A stretch of DNA of 64,000 nucleotides from Eonycteris spelaea (taxonomy: Eukaryota; Chordata; Mammalia; Chiroptera; Pteropodidae): positions 6,103,501 to 6,167,500 of the forward strand of contig PUFA01000062.1 of NCBI GenBank assembly GCA_003508835.1, read 5' to 3'. Below are positions 38,363-50,180 of this stretch, piece by piece. Within the stretch, counting starts at the first letter, position 1. Each line of letters starts with the position of its first letter. A program made the position numbers and the translations under genes. The notes beneath the pieces were generated by a model. That model saw only the letters and a list, made by a program, of their open reading frames with translations. It was not told the DNA's origin and ran no database searches.

Positions 38363-39894
38363 TGGGTTCTTAGGGTACGGTTACTCCCAGGAAACAGGTT
38401 AGCACCTTGTCTATGGTCTTTGCAAGCTCAGAGAGTATTTCATCAGTTCACCCAGGAGAGAGAAGCTCTGGTACTCTAATGAAAGATGTAGCAGAAAACA
38501 TCGTTAATTTATCAACGATGGGTGGGAGAGGAAGACTAGTGAAGGAAGTTACTTGGAGACATATACAGCCATACATCCTCATTCTGCTATGGAGATATTG
38601 GCAGGAAAAATCAAGCTATTAATCAAGAATCACTTGATGAGGACAAAATGCAAGCAAATGAGTCAGAGTCCTATGGTATGCTATGCCCATGGAGCCACGT
38701 CTGGAGAACTCCCTAGACAAGAGAAGTGACAGGCTAGAAAAATCTCCTGCGAAAGCATTTTTGAATACAGGCAAAACTTTCTTTCGCTCACATCATGTGA
38801 GTCTTTTCTAAACCTTCACATTTATAAGAGGAAATTGAAGACACACACACACACACACACAATTTATTTTCCCTTAAACTAACAAAGTGACTCCAGAGCT
38901 AAAAAGAACATACTTAAAAGAATTACAAATATGAAAATATTTTCTCTCATGGTTTTAACAGTTTCTAATATTTTTATACTTCTACACAAGTCTCTTCCCC
39001 CTTAGAAACTGCTATATATATTTACACCATCCAACTAATTCTCCACCATATTTCCTTAAAATTATTTTTTTTTAAATCCTACATTATCCCTTATTTCATG
39101 TCTCAAGACAGAAAGACTCCCAAGATTTTATTTCTTACAGTGGCGCTCTTTCTACATTGCATAAGGGGAGGCCCTTAACTGAAGGAAGTTGTCTCCAGAT
39201 CACAATGTTAGATTGTTACTGGAGGATTTCATACAAAACAAAAACAAAACAACTAACCCCATTCATGACGAGGATTCTTCTTATTTTTAATTTCAGTAAT
39301 TGACATTTCCATCTCAAGATATCGTCTCCTCTGGGTCCTACGGCCCTCTAGGTCCTTCTTACAGAGGATCCAACAAATGATTACCACCATTTAGTTGTTG
39401 AATCCATTACAATGTGGGAAGCCCCTGTATATAGATATGCCCTTGCTTGCAGACAATTCATAATAATGTTGCTGGGAAAGCAGAGCAAACAAGATGAAAA
39501 GACTTTAAAGAGAACCTGAAGTCGACACTCAAGGGACAACCTCCACCACCACGACCAGCACCACATTCGGGCCAACATCTCAGCCCGCACAAATGCCAGG
39601 CTGTTCCGACTGCTCCGACACTACGTGGGAGGTAGAACCACATTGCGTAGGCGGCTCTAGGGGAAAAAACGCCTCAGGTGGCTCACCTTGCTCCATCATC
39701 ACATAAGCAGTAAGTCTTTTTTTTTTTTCCTGAAAACTTGGTACGGTTGTTTTAAATATCTGCTAGTTATGGAAATGTATACAATTATCAAAAGTTAACT
39801 ACCCTTTCCCCAAAGTGGCGAATTTTACATGGAAAATAAAATGGCCCTCAAAACGTAAAACACTTGCTATACCTGATGTGTCCGGGAAAATATA
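38363..39894. other. Unassigned sequence with exon-like signals
   Basis: Mostly unassigned. On the minus strand between 39250 and 39760 there are several splice-like sites and a short, highly basic open stretch. They do not combine into an exon I can support. See findings. Confidence 0.4.
38840..38861. repeat. (AC)n microsatellite
   Basis: Uninterrupted AC repeat of 11 units. Confidence 0.95.
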
Positions 39895-40318
39895 TCATGA
39901 GAGTATGTACAAAATAGGTCTCACTGGGCCCAAACCAAGGTGTCAGCAGGGTTGCATTACTTTCTAGAAGCCCTAGGGGAGAACCTTGCCTGTTCTAGCT
40001 TCTAGAGACTGTGCATTCCTCGGCTCATAGCCCCCTTTGATCTTCAAAGCCAGCAATGGCCATTTGAATTTTCTTTAACAATGCCAACTGTCTGGTTCTG
40101 ACTCTTCTGCTTCCCTTTCCACTTATAAGGACCCTTATGATTACATTGGGTTCACCCAGGTAACCCAAGATAATCTTCATATCTTAACATCAACTGATTA
40201 GCAATCTAATTCCATCTGCAACCATAATTTCCCCTCTATTATGTAAAATAATACATTCATAGAATCTGAGGAATAAGATGTGAACATCTTTGGGGGACCA
40301 TTATTTTGCCTAACACCA
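39895..40318 (-). mobile_element. MaLR-type LTR (MLT1-like), solo
   Basis: Reverse-oriented LTR text: 'ggtctcactgggcccaaacc', 'tagaagccctaggggagaac', 'acaaggacccttatgattac'-like, and the outer end 'gaacatctttgggggaccat'. No internal coding region adjoins it. The distal end is truncated. It belongs to the same family as the LTR at 52862-53440. The MLT1 label is from memory. Confidence 0.75.
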
Positions 40319-40774
40319 TCTTCAATAGTAAGTAGAAAACAGCCAGATAAACCTCACATGCACAAGCTACTCTCCTCCAATAAGGATATTTAACTATTTT
40401 AATTTACAATAGGTGAATGCCCTAAAACTCAAAAAAATAAACTGGTCGAATAGCAGGCATAAGATTGCAACTCATCTCACTGAGCTGAGTACACTCATTA
40501 GCGGAATGGAGACCACATTGTTCCCTTCCCAGGTCACCAAGCCCGACAGAGCACTCAGAAAGCTCAGAGAGAAATGTTTGACAAGAGTCTATTGAAGATT
40601 AAGCGTCAATATCTTTCAATAATGATAATGAAACATATGACCTAGTTGAACCCTCCACGTAGTAAATCATAAATTGATAAGGATGTTTGGACAGGTGTGA
40701 TTTTTTCCTTGGATAAAGATACAGGTGTAAGGACACAAATGAAGCCCAAGCTGTGAGACACGTGCTAGATTCCA
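40319..40774. other. Unassigned non-coding sequence
   Basis: No exon or repeat family recognised. Confidence 0.4.
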
Positions 40775-40990
40775 CCACAGCGCAGTGGATAGACCCCACA
40801 GCCAAACTGTCTGCTTTAGAACCTAGTTCTGCTGTGTGACCTTAAGCAAATGACTTAACCTCTCTTGTGTTCCCAATAGGGACTCTAATATGGTACTGCC
40901 TGACAGTGATTCAGCAGTAGTAAATGACTAACAGTTGTAAGTGCTGAAAACAAATCCCGGCATATAGTGAGCACTGTATTTGTTAAATAA
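40775..40990 (+). mobile_element. MIR SINE
   Basis: Forward MIR, near full length: 'ccacagcgcagtggatagac', then 'tgtgtgaccttaagcaaatg', then 'cggcatatagtgagcactg'. Confidence 0.85.
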
Positions 40991-41092
40991 AATCTTAAAT
41001 GTTCCTGCTTGCTGCTTATAACTTGCCAACCAAGCTATATTCAAAGGGAATATACTTCTTAGAGCTAACCCATCATAGAGGATATGATATTA

Positions 41093-41124
41093 TACACACA
41101 CACACACACACACACACATACACA
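41093..41124. repeat. (AC)n microsatellite
   Basis: AC repeat with one AT interruption near its end. Confidence 0.95.
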
Positions 41125-41754
41125 TATAATTTAACAAAAACAATGCCCTTCGTTGCCATTAAAGTTTGGTAGCAACTACTGGGGTAGTAATAACTGATGG
41201 TTAAGCAACTTACTGAACAAATGCAAATCTCAGAAAACAGTAGCAGCTGTGTTAAATAAACTGTCTCAGGGCCTCCTAAAGAAAGACACACAGCATCAGG
41301 GAGGACAGTAGGGTTTGTGATTCTTAACAGCCCCGGCATTTTCTGAGACAGTGGTGTTCATGGTACAATAATCCTCAGAAGGCTGAGCTCTGCCAGGGAC
41401 AGTAGCAGTTACACTACACCAATGCCACCAGCATCTGCTGCGAGGGCCGGCATATTGTTGCTTGCACTTTGAAAGCTTTTCAGCATTCACAGCTGGTGTT
41501 ATAAACTTCTTATGAAAGTTCCTGAATTCGATAGCAGTGTACAATCGACTTCAATATTTTTATTTTTACCCCAAAGGAAAGGGGGAGGAAAAGGGGAGGG
41601 ATAGGACTCAGACCCTACCAGCACAGGCAAGGTGTGACAAATGGATATTCTATTACAAAAGAAACAAGCCACCTTAACGAAAAATACAATTTGATTTTTG
41701 AGGTAATAGAATTGAACCCTTTATTTTTAAAAGTTAGAGGTGCAGCTTATATAG
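41125..41754. other. Unassigned non-coding sequence
   Basis: No exon or repeat recognised. A purine-rich stretch lies at 41572-41606. Confidence 0.45.
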
Positions 41755-41965
41755 AACAATAGCTGAGCCACTCAGTATTTACTATTGAACCAGGCATTAC
41801 TCTCAGTGTTTTACACACATAAAGTCAGCTAATTCATATGGTCATCTCATGAACTAAATACTATTTCCATTTTAGCCAGGAAATGGACGTTCATCTGAGG
41901 AGGCTGCTCAAGGTCATCTCGTGGCGAATGGCAGTAGTTTTGGCACTCAAGTCCACACTGGCTTA
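41755..41965 (-). mobile_element. MIR SINE
   Basis: Reverse MIR: 'tgaaccaggcattactctca', then 'gtcatctcatgaactaaata', then 'gctgctcaaggtcatctcgt'. Confidence 0.75.
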
Positions 41966-42129
41966 GGCCAGTGGGTGTTCATCTTTCTGGCATGACTTCC
42001 TGACCCTAACGCAGCACAAACCAGAGAAACATTTCAGGACAAACAATCCCATGTCAAAATACATCCCAACAAACCTGCCATATCTCCAAAACGAGCGGAG
42101 ACATGATGGGGAGCTAGCAAGGATCTTGG

Positions 42130-42330
42130 GCAACTCACGGGCATCAGAATCAGCTGGCTCTGGCTTCAAATCCCTGCTCCACTGGCTCCCAGCTCTGCAG
42201 CCCTGAGCACATGAACCTGTCTAGACTGTTTCTACCTCCAGAGGGGAGACAACACAATTTCTATTTCCCAGGGCTATCTGAAGATGAAGAGAGCATTTCA
42301 TTTGATCTTCACTAGCACCTCTCAGAGTAG
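42130..42330 (+). mobile_element. MIR SINE
   Basis: Forward MIR with 'atcagctggctctggcttca', 'aatccctgctccactgg' and 'agggctatctgaagatgaag'. Confidence 0.65.
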
Positions 42331-44474
42331 CTACCATCATTTAACCATCACATTTTACCAGACTGTCTCCATCTCTGTGTAAGGTGAAATGTGGAGAACC
42401 AACCTGAGCGTCTGGCCTCTCTCTCTGGCCCCTCTGTTTCCAGGGCTTAGCTTCAGTTCCAACTACTGCTGTCAGTCTCTTCCTGACAGGTCTCCATTTC
42501 TCTTTGGAGATGGGTGCTACCTAAAGGTATCCTTCCATGGCACCCAAATCACTATATAATTAAAGGAGTTCCCAGGGAAGGAAAAGTATCCTTAACTCAT
42601 CTGGGTGGGCTATGTGTTAAGAGTCAGTTTCCTAGGATAACTGGCAGAGGCAACCCTGACATACACTTCTCACACCTGCCACACCCTCCGGGATCATTCA
42701 ACATAACCCCAGTTCCAACAGGGGAAGTCAGTTCCCAGCAGGCCTTGAGAGGACACAACCCCCTTGAGGAACACAGAGTCCACCTTCGGCATCGTCCCAT
42801 TTTCCTTCCTGCAGTTCTTTTCCCACCTCCAGGGCTGCCCCTTCCGCTTTGTGGGAACGATTTTTAAAAGTTTAATTCTTATCATGTCCTTTGCATTTCT
42901 CACCGTCTCAATGCAAAAGAGGTAATTAAATTCCAAGGAGAGATGCTTAGTCCCCAATTTTCCATAACTACGATGCCTCCAGTTCCATAGTTTCAGTTGG
43001 ATGGTAATTTGCCTTTATTCGGATAGTCATGGAGCCCTCCTTTGGTGTAGGCAAGTATGGGGGGGGGGTAGGTACACCTAGCCTTGAGGATGCCTAAGGT
43101 GGGTATTTCAGCTCCAACTCAATTTTCTCTGAGGCTGGCCTTCACAGCTGGGCCTCTCTCCTTCCACAGTCGAAATGCATCACTCACTACACATGAGCCT
43201 CAACTCAGCACAGGCACTACCAGGCAGAGAAGTGGGCCCTTCTAGAGTGGTTCACTTGACCTGACTTTTAGTAGCTGGATGTCTTTCCTGCTTCTTGCTT
43301 GGGCCTTCAATTGGTTATCGTTCATCTCCTTTCATTCCCCTGATTTTAGTATGTGGTTTTACTTTTTCTTTTTTAATAGTACAAAAGAGTATATTGAAAG
43401 CAAAGATGTACAATAAGACAAACACTCCATCCAGTTAACGCTTCTTCAAAAAATGGAAATCTAAGAATGTGCACAAGTTTTGTTTGAAAGTTTTAAGTGA
43501 CACTTCAAACGAAAACACGAAATTGTAAGGTTAAATTTTGAATTGTAAGTAAATAATCAAATTAGGGTTTGGCAGTAGAGAAAAACCAATCAGCAAATAA
43601 CTGATTATCCTATTTACACTTTAATTCTATTAACTGTTTCTTTAAATTCTGCTTTGAAGTATAAGTCATTATTAGAAATTAATAAATTGAACTGATCTGG
43701 GTTTCTCTATGCAGAGGCTGAATTGGACACCATTCATACTCCAACATCCTTTAACAAAACCATCAGAATAAAGTAACTAGCATTAGTAATGAAAAAATAA
43801 TCCCAGAGAGAAATTAAAATTTTGACTCAGGGTAGCAATGAGGGTATGATAGTACAGTAAAACTTGAGAATGTTTAAATGAAGATATGCTTTTTACCTAT
43901 AATGAAAATTAGCTAATGGAAATTTCTTTCACTTTCATTAAATTAACCCAAAATGTCTTACCAATGATATACTTCTCAAGAGATCAAAGAAAAAAATGTG
44001 TAAGATTTTTTAAAAGGTGACCTATTTAAAAGTGATGGAGCTTATTTTAAACCTAGTGATAAATCTGCTAAATGTAGTATCTGTAAAATTTAACGTGTCT
44101 ACCCTACTGGGTTCTAAGGAAGCAAATTGCAAAAGTAGAATTACTTTTAGAGAGCTGCTCGGCAAAATCAGACTGCTCCCTTCTGCTATCCTTTCCCACA
44201 AAAGAAGTTAGCTTTAGGGCTAATAAGAACACAAACACAAATAGTTCTTTAAGAAAGCCCCTGTGTGTTCCCTTTGCATCAGATAAAACCCCTTGTGTAA
44301 TGAGCTACTGACCTATTGTGAACCTCCACAGAGAATGTTGATCCATTGCTAAAATCTTAAGAAAAACACAAAAGGAACACAGAAATAAAAACTCTTCAAT
44401 TTTAAAGGGAAAGGAAAAAGTTTTCTAATTCTGAATATGGTAGAGAAAAAAAAGAGTTCATTCTCTAAATTAAA
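42331..44474. other. Unassigned non-coding sequence
   Basis: Includes a 10-G run near 43059-43068. The open frames at 42514-42957 on both strands show no splice sites or family resemblance. Confidence 0.4.
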
Positions 44475-44740
44475 CATCGGAATTCACTTTTTAAATGCAA
44501 AATGAATCATCATGGATGTGCACAGACATATAGCTAGAAGGATATTTAATGCAAAGTTGCTTAAAATAGTAAAAACTGGAAACTAACTGTCCAACAATAG
44601 GAAATCGGTTAAGTCGAGATGCACACATTAACAGAAGACTATAAATGATGATGTATGAGTATTTTAGTGATAAAAAAATACATATTTGAGTAAAAAAAAA
44701 AAGTAACTTAAAACAGTATGTAGAGAACAGGCCCATTTTG
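44475..44740 (+). mobile_element. Old L1 (L1M-type) 3' fragment
   Basis: L1 text: 'aaaactggaaactaactgtc', 'caacaataggaaatcggtta', then the AT-rich 3' UTR. The minus-strand open frame at 44491-44736 is its shadow. Confidence 0.75.
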
Positions 44741-44744
44741 TAGA

Positions 44745-44930
44745 GAACAACTTTCTGTGCGACTTCAGGAAAGTTACTTAAGTTCCCTAATCAGTTTTCT
44801 CCTCAACAGAAAGGAAATAATCATAGCACATACCCCATAGGGCTAAAGTGAGGATTACAGGAAATTTTATGAATAAAGCAACTGGCACATTGCCTGGCCA
44901 ATAGAAAGCTCAATACATGTTAGGTCTTTG
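44745..44930 (+). mobile_element. MIR SINE
   Basis: Forward MIR: 'gtgcgacttcaggaaagtta', 'cccatagggctaaagtgagg' and 'aactggcacattgcctggcc'. Confidence 0.85.
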
Positions 44931-45223
44931 AGTTACATGTTCATGGGGTGAAAAAGAATTTGAGGATATAGCATTAAGTGATTTTCCAGGTGCTGGCTAA
45001 GTTGATTTGTATGTTTTAACTTCTACAAATATCATACTACCCATATATGGGTAAGTATTAATAAATTAGAATATTCGCACATAGTAATTATTCTCTTAAA
45101 AATCTACCATAGTGATTTGCACACGATAAAAAAAAATCTTGGTTGAGCTGAATTTACTCTTCTGGTTTCATTTAATCAAGTTTGCCCTGGAACATTTAAA
45201 ATTATTTAACTTAATGGCTTAAT
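44931..45223. other. Unassigned non-coding sequence
   Basis: No exon or repeat family recognised. Confidence 0.4.
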
Positions 45224-45480
45224 CTGTTTATAATATTTTTATCGGGTAAAGTTTGCATTGCTCAACCTCATAAGAATTTAAGAGCCCCAATTCAAGACCC
45301 ATTAGCATGCCACTGTATCTCCTATTATCAGTGGGAGGAATCTAACAGCTAAACCTGTTTATAATATTTTTATCGGTAAAGGAAGGCATACTAACATTCT
45401 CAACCTCATAAGAATTTAAGAGCCGCAATTCAAGATCTGTTAGAATGCCACTATATCTTCCATGATCAGTGGGAGGAATC
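45224..45480. repeat. 131-bp-period tandem duplication, two copies
   Basis: Copy 1 runs from 45224 to about 45342 and copy 2 from 45355 to 45480. Both start 'ctgtttataatatttttatc' and share 'tcaacctcataagaatttaa' and 'cagtgggaggaatc' in the same order. They differ by scattered substitutions and a short insertion near 45378-45395. It is a local segmental duplication and not a dispersed repeat family that I know. Confidence 0.9.
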
Positions 45481-45509
45481 ATTTCTTATTTCTTCCCAGC
45501 TCCCCACCC

Positions 45510-45670
45510 TTCTCCTCTTTGACTCTTTTCCTTTCCATAATCACAGCCTAGGAGCTCTCTACAGGACTGTAAGCTTCAAGGGCAGTAACAGTGTCTCCAT
45601 CTGGCATCCATAGTACCTAGCATAGTACCTGAAGCAGTAGCTGCTCTACATGTTCACCAACTGAATAATG
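45510..45670 (+). mobile_element. L2 LINE 3' end
   Basis: Sense L2 3' pattern: 'gactgtaagcttcaagggca', then 'atccatagtacctagcatag', then 'ttcaccaactgaataatg'. Confidence 0.75.
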
Positions 45671-45904
45671 TCTGATAGTTCAGGATAGAGGCTTCACAAT
45701 TCCCCCGTAAGAGAATTGGATAAAGGTAAATAGGCTAACTCTTTAGCCTAAATCTGTCTGGAATTCTCAGTAATTTTTCCTTAAAAAAAAAGGAAAAACA
45801 AACATCTCACTTCAAAGTCTTGCTTCTTTAAAAAGTTCTCTCTTGTATTCCATTGTCTATTTTAATTGATGTAAGAGTATTTCTACTTTTTTCCTCTATA
45901 TTTT

Positions 45905-46025
45905 GTATAAAGTCCCACAAGAATCCTAGAGAGTTTAAGTAACTCACTGGAAGTAACACAACTAGCAAGTTACCACACAAGATAGCCTCAGGGCTTCCGC
46001 AGGGCAGTGTCCAGAATCTCTCTAC
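45905..46025 (-). mobile_element. MIR SINE fragment
   Basis: Reverse MIR core: 'gagtttaagtaactcactgg', then 'agtaacacaactagcaag'. Confidence 0.65.
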
Positions 46026-46272
46026 AATGGCGCTCTGAAAAAAAACTCCCATGACCTTTGGCCAAATGTTGTAGATATGGTAATAACAAACATTTTCAAT
46101 AACACCTGAGGAAATGCTGTTTCTTCCAAATATTTCCTAGGGCTTTTATGAGATCACAGAAGAGAAACTGAGGACAGGAGACAACACAAAATGTCCAAGT
46201 GTTTTCTTCCAGGTTCATAAGTCAATCAGCTTTACTTAAAAATGAAACTAAAGAAACCAAATTAAATATTAA

Positions 46273-46274
<2 letters not shown>

Positions 46275-46318
<44 letters not shown>

Positions 46319-46349
46319 ACACCACACACACACACACACACACACACAC
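46275..46349. repeat. Compound (CT)n(CA)n microsatellite
   Basis: About 17 CT units switch directly to CA units, with a small interruption ('cacaacacca') near 46317. The whole tract is about 75 bp. Confidence 0.95.
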
Positions 46350-47439
46350 TTCACCAGAAGCTATGGTGAAGTAAGACTATCATCAAAGAGCTGTAAGAAG
46401 AAAATTTAGCACAGCTTGTTTTTTAAAAAGAAAAAAAATGTTAAGGGTCAAGAGATTTTTCTACACATCTAGTCTTCCTCCAGATTTTCAATTTCAGCCA
46501 CTGCTCTGACTCTGTTTAAACACGGAATGTCGGTTCCCTGGACATGAAGTGGTAGCCACCATTGAAATGTTTAACTTCTTGAAGACTTCACTTCACATTC
46601 CAAGGAACTTGCCAAAGGACTTCACATGAAAAATCTCAGCCAATCAGCTGTATAAGTAAGAATATTTGTAGAAATCAATTGGTTATTACCTGAGCCAGCT
46701 GAAAAGAGTTACACGTTGTGGGGGTCTACTTTGTGCCAGACAGTACGATAGGTCTTTTGCGCTTTGATCCTCTTTATTATCTTCTGAAGTCGTTATAGTC
46801 CAATTTTCTGAATCAGCGTGTTTAATATAACTGAGAACACACCCTTAATGGATGGGGCTAGGAGTGAAACCACGGATTTGAAAAGTTAAGTTTAAAATCA
46901 AAATCCACAGTTAACCTAGAGACACTAAACAGATCTCTTCGAAAATTTAAAATACATGTCAAAATGATTTAATATTTAATTTTAAGGTCATATCAGAGCA
47001 GGTAAGATTAAACAGAACGGCCAAGATTTATAAATAAAAGCTTACTGGACATGAAATTAGAGTTGTTCGAAGACGCAGCCGCGGGTTACTAACAATTACC
47101 CGTATCTCAGAAAGATAAACAGGTCTCCTCGCACCTATGTGCGCTGAGTCTTTGCTTAGGAGTAGCTTCTGGACCGCCAAACGTTGAAAGGTTTTAGCGC
47201 AGGCTGCCCAGAGCTGGGCTATCACTGTTCACACATCATCAGTAAGTGCCTCTCAAAAAGAAAAAGACAGTCCCTCCTCCACCACCTGAACTTCAGCCCT
47301 GACCTCCGGAGTGGCTCTGGACAATCTATGGTTTAAAGTGTCCTTTCCACGCCAGGACCGAGTTACCCGAAATGGTTGCAAATGAATGAGCTGAATGCTC
47401 TGAGCAAGGAGACTTAAGCCACACATCCATCCTCTATCA
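46350..47439. other. Unassigned flank of the CpG island
   Basis: Contains a decayed reverse MIR at about 46715-46875 ('gtgccagacagtacgatagg'). From 47080 onward CpGs become more frequent. No exon is firmly supported. Confidence 0.45.
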
Positions 47440-48200
47440 GGCAAAATCAAGGAAAGATGCCGTGGGGCGGGGTGCGTGGGGGCCGATTCCGAGCCACGTC
47501 CCGGTTGGCAACCCACCTTCCCCCTCCCCGCGCTCCGCAGGACTCGCGTCTTCCCAGCCCATCCTCCTCCCAGCCCCTCCGGGCGCTCCTTACCCGCTCC
47601 CAGCTGGGGCTCCAGACGCTCCCAGCCGAAGGCACTGGCTCCTGGCGGAGGATCTGCTAGCGGACGAAGCCCGCTGCCGCAGCCACCCCCACCCCCGGCC
47701 GAAGCCGCTAGAAAGTTTACTCGGGATCTCGCCCCCTCGCGCCACGGCCCCGCGTGGGAAGCAGGTCCCCCGGCTCCTCCCGCGGCCGCCGCCCCCGAGG
47801 CCGCTCTGGGCGGCGCTGCAGCCCCGGCGGGGATCCGGCGGCCGTGGACGGCCCCTTGCGCGCCGAGGGCGGGGTCTCCCCGCCCCGCTCGGCCCGCGGC
47901 GCAGCGCTGGGTGTTTACAACGGCCCCGCGGCCCGCTCTCCCCGCCCTGCGCGCTCCTGACATCATTCATTCTCTCACACCCTCACCCGCCCACTCTATT
48001 TCCAAACAGTGACTCACTGCCAGCCCGGTGGCAGCAGCGCCGGCTCCCGCTGCTGTGGCTCTCCAGGCGCAGAGCGGAGCCCGAAAAACCGGTGCGACTT
48101 CTTAAGAAAACCCCGGCGGACCCACCCCTTTCCCAGCCATTAAAGGTGCAGGGAAGGAGGGGCTTGGCTGGAGGGCCGATTGGCTCGAGACGCAAAGGCT
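47440..48200. promoter_or_regulatory. CpG island, probable promoter
   Basis: Very GC-rich with dense CpG, in sharp contrast to the rest of the window. Visible sites are GC boxes (GGGGCGGGG at 47465 and paired boxes at 47866-47888), a CRE/ATF-like TGACATCA at 47958-47965, an AP-1 site TGACTCA at 48010-48016, a forkhead-like TGTTTAC at 47911, and an inverted CCAAT (GATTGG at 48178-48183). The CCAAT box reads correctly for the minus strand, placing transcription towards lower coordinates. No TATA box is obvious. The long open frames in both directions are GC-driven and not proteins. The likely target is the minus-strand gene with exons at 31.6 and 11.1 kb, but that link is inference. Confidence 0.8.
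47594..47960 (-). other. Candidate first (non-coding) exon
   Basis: On the minus strand the island contains a donor-like site, GCGG|GTAAGGAGC, ending an exon at 47594. The 5' limit is a guess set just downstream of the CRE-like site. No convincing start codon context is seen, so it would be a 5' UTR exon. It could equally be a chance GTAAGG in GC-rich DNA. Confidence 0.3.
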
Positions 48201-50124
48201 AAGCGCCGAGGGCAGACCTCCCCAGACAGGGACTGAGATCAATCTGAAAGTTGTTTGGGTGTCACTCTCTGCAACTTTCAAGGGTGGGGCTGGGAGGGGA
48301 TCCCCCACCCCCACCTAGTCTTATTCAGGAGCCGCTTCCTGACGTCGATGTGAGTGGGCTTGGAGGCACCAGCGGTTACTCAAAGGGTTTTGCCGGGGTG
48401 TCTAAACTGCAGAGTTGCCTAGCAGGATTAGTCATAGGTCCGCACCGTGGCAACTCTAGGTGTGAGCTGGAAGGTGTGAGGCTACTACTTTCCCTTGGGT
48501 GACTAACCACCGTGTCATTTGTTCTATTAATTTGCTTCTCTTTAAGGATAAGAAACCGTAACTAAAATAAACAGTCAAAGAGTTGTTCTTTGCTCGACTG
48601 AACACTACACTTTTCTGCAGTTTGAGGGGCACAAGGTGTTCGTGAGTGGTTTCTTTGATGAGCTCAGCAGTTACGTTTTTAGAAGGGGTGTTGCCTTCTT
48701 AAAAATGGTCGAGGTTTTACATTTCTTGGAGTTGCTATTCATACACCTGCCGGGCAGCTTTCAAAGGAAGGACGACAGCCTCAAATTCTAACTGGGATGA
48801 ACCAGAGGGAATTTGGCCAAATCTTTATTGAATTTAATTGACAGAAATGGTTCATTTCTACTTGAGGACAGGTTTGAGATATGCACTGGCTTGTGGGTGA
48901 TTCCATGTAATCAACAAAAATAATCCAAAGGCCTCTCTGGGTGCCTAGTGCAGAAATCATGTGGGTACATAATTATTTGTCTATGGATATTAAACACAAT
49001 GGTAACAAGAAAACAAAACAAAACATAGGGCAGTCCCAAAACAGACAGCTCTTAGATGTAACTAGAGAAGTCTCCTCCAAATGAAAATGTTTCTGAAATT
49101 AACCAAAGGTTCCACATCATTGTTGTGGAAAATGCACTCAGAACACCAACAATTGAAATTTATTTTCCTTGGGTCTATTTTTTCCTTTCAATAGGAGTTC
49201 GTTTTTCATTTTACAAAGCCCAGGCATCTTGCCCAGAAGGCAATAGCAAATGGATTGGTTTGCTAGGATGCAGTCAAAGTAAATGGACATTCAAACCAAC
49301 AGTTTTCATAGGCACATAATCAGAAGCTTGGCTGTCCTGTCCATGGGTAACACAGAGGGACCAGATTCAAATGCTTAGCCACAGAAAAGTTGGGGTGAAT
49401 ATCCCCATGCTCCCTACTTCATGACTCAATTATTTGGACATTATGGAAGTATGTGTACATATGATTTTTTCCAGATCTTAGAAAATGTTGTGGGCTTTTG
49501 GGCCTGAGTACATGGATGCAGTATAAAAGATCAAAGCTGATATCCTCTGCATTGTTGCATGGTGTAAATCCTGCAGCTTTACCATAGGATGGTCTGTTTG
49601 TTTGGGAGGCTTAGTGAATAGTTTTGAATTTGTGGTTACTACCAGGCCCCAGTTTAAATATAGTGAAATAAATGATTAGGTCATTTTATTATACCATTTA
49701 AATATCCCCCAGTAAATGTAATAGTATAATTGTGATTGAGTTGCATGAAGTTTTTCCGTTCTACTCATTGTTAACATACGAGAAAGCAAATTATTCATCT
49801 TAATTTCTCTTTTGAAAAATAGTGTCTTGTCCATCTCACAAAGAGAGGTGATTTCTTTTTAACTATACCTTTTTGTTCTCACAATGTGCCAAGTTTACTA
49901 AGTCCCTGATTAGTCACCCTCCAAAAACAATAATGTTAAATTCTCTATGAGAGAGTAAAGGCTGACAGGTGAGCCCTGTCAATTTTATTTTTCTGAACCA
50001 ATGTATATTGTAAATCAAGTTTTACAGCTATTTCTTTGGTCTGATAAAACATCCTGATTAAGTTAGGAAAACATACAGATCTGAAGTATTTATCTTATAA
50101 TAACTCCTACTCTGGATGTACCTA
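48201..50124. other. Unassigned non-coding sequence
   Basis: The first 300 bp are moderately CpG-containing island shore. The rest is AT-rich without a recognised exon or repeat. Confidence 0.45.
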
Positions 50125-50180
50125 AGTCATTCACTGAATCAACAAATGTTTATTGAGTTGCCACTTTGTGCCCACAATGT
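50125..50180 (-). mobile_element. L2 LINE 3' terminus
   Basis: The block 'tcaacaaatgtttattgagt' followed by 'gccactttgtgccc' matches the reverse L2 3' end. Confidence 0.6.

Noticed and set aside
39686..39728. Minus-strand exon of 43 bp ending CAAG|GTGAGCC
   Set aside because: In the phase needed to precede the 97-bp exon it contains a stop, and its first third is a pure A run.
47253..48202. Long open frames on both strands (up to 246 residues) in the CpG island
   Set aside because: Open frames in all directions are expected where GC is high and stop codons are rare. The proteins are low-complexity Pro/Ala/Gly/Arg with no family resemblance.
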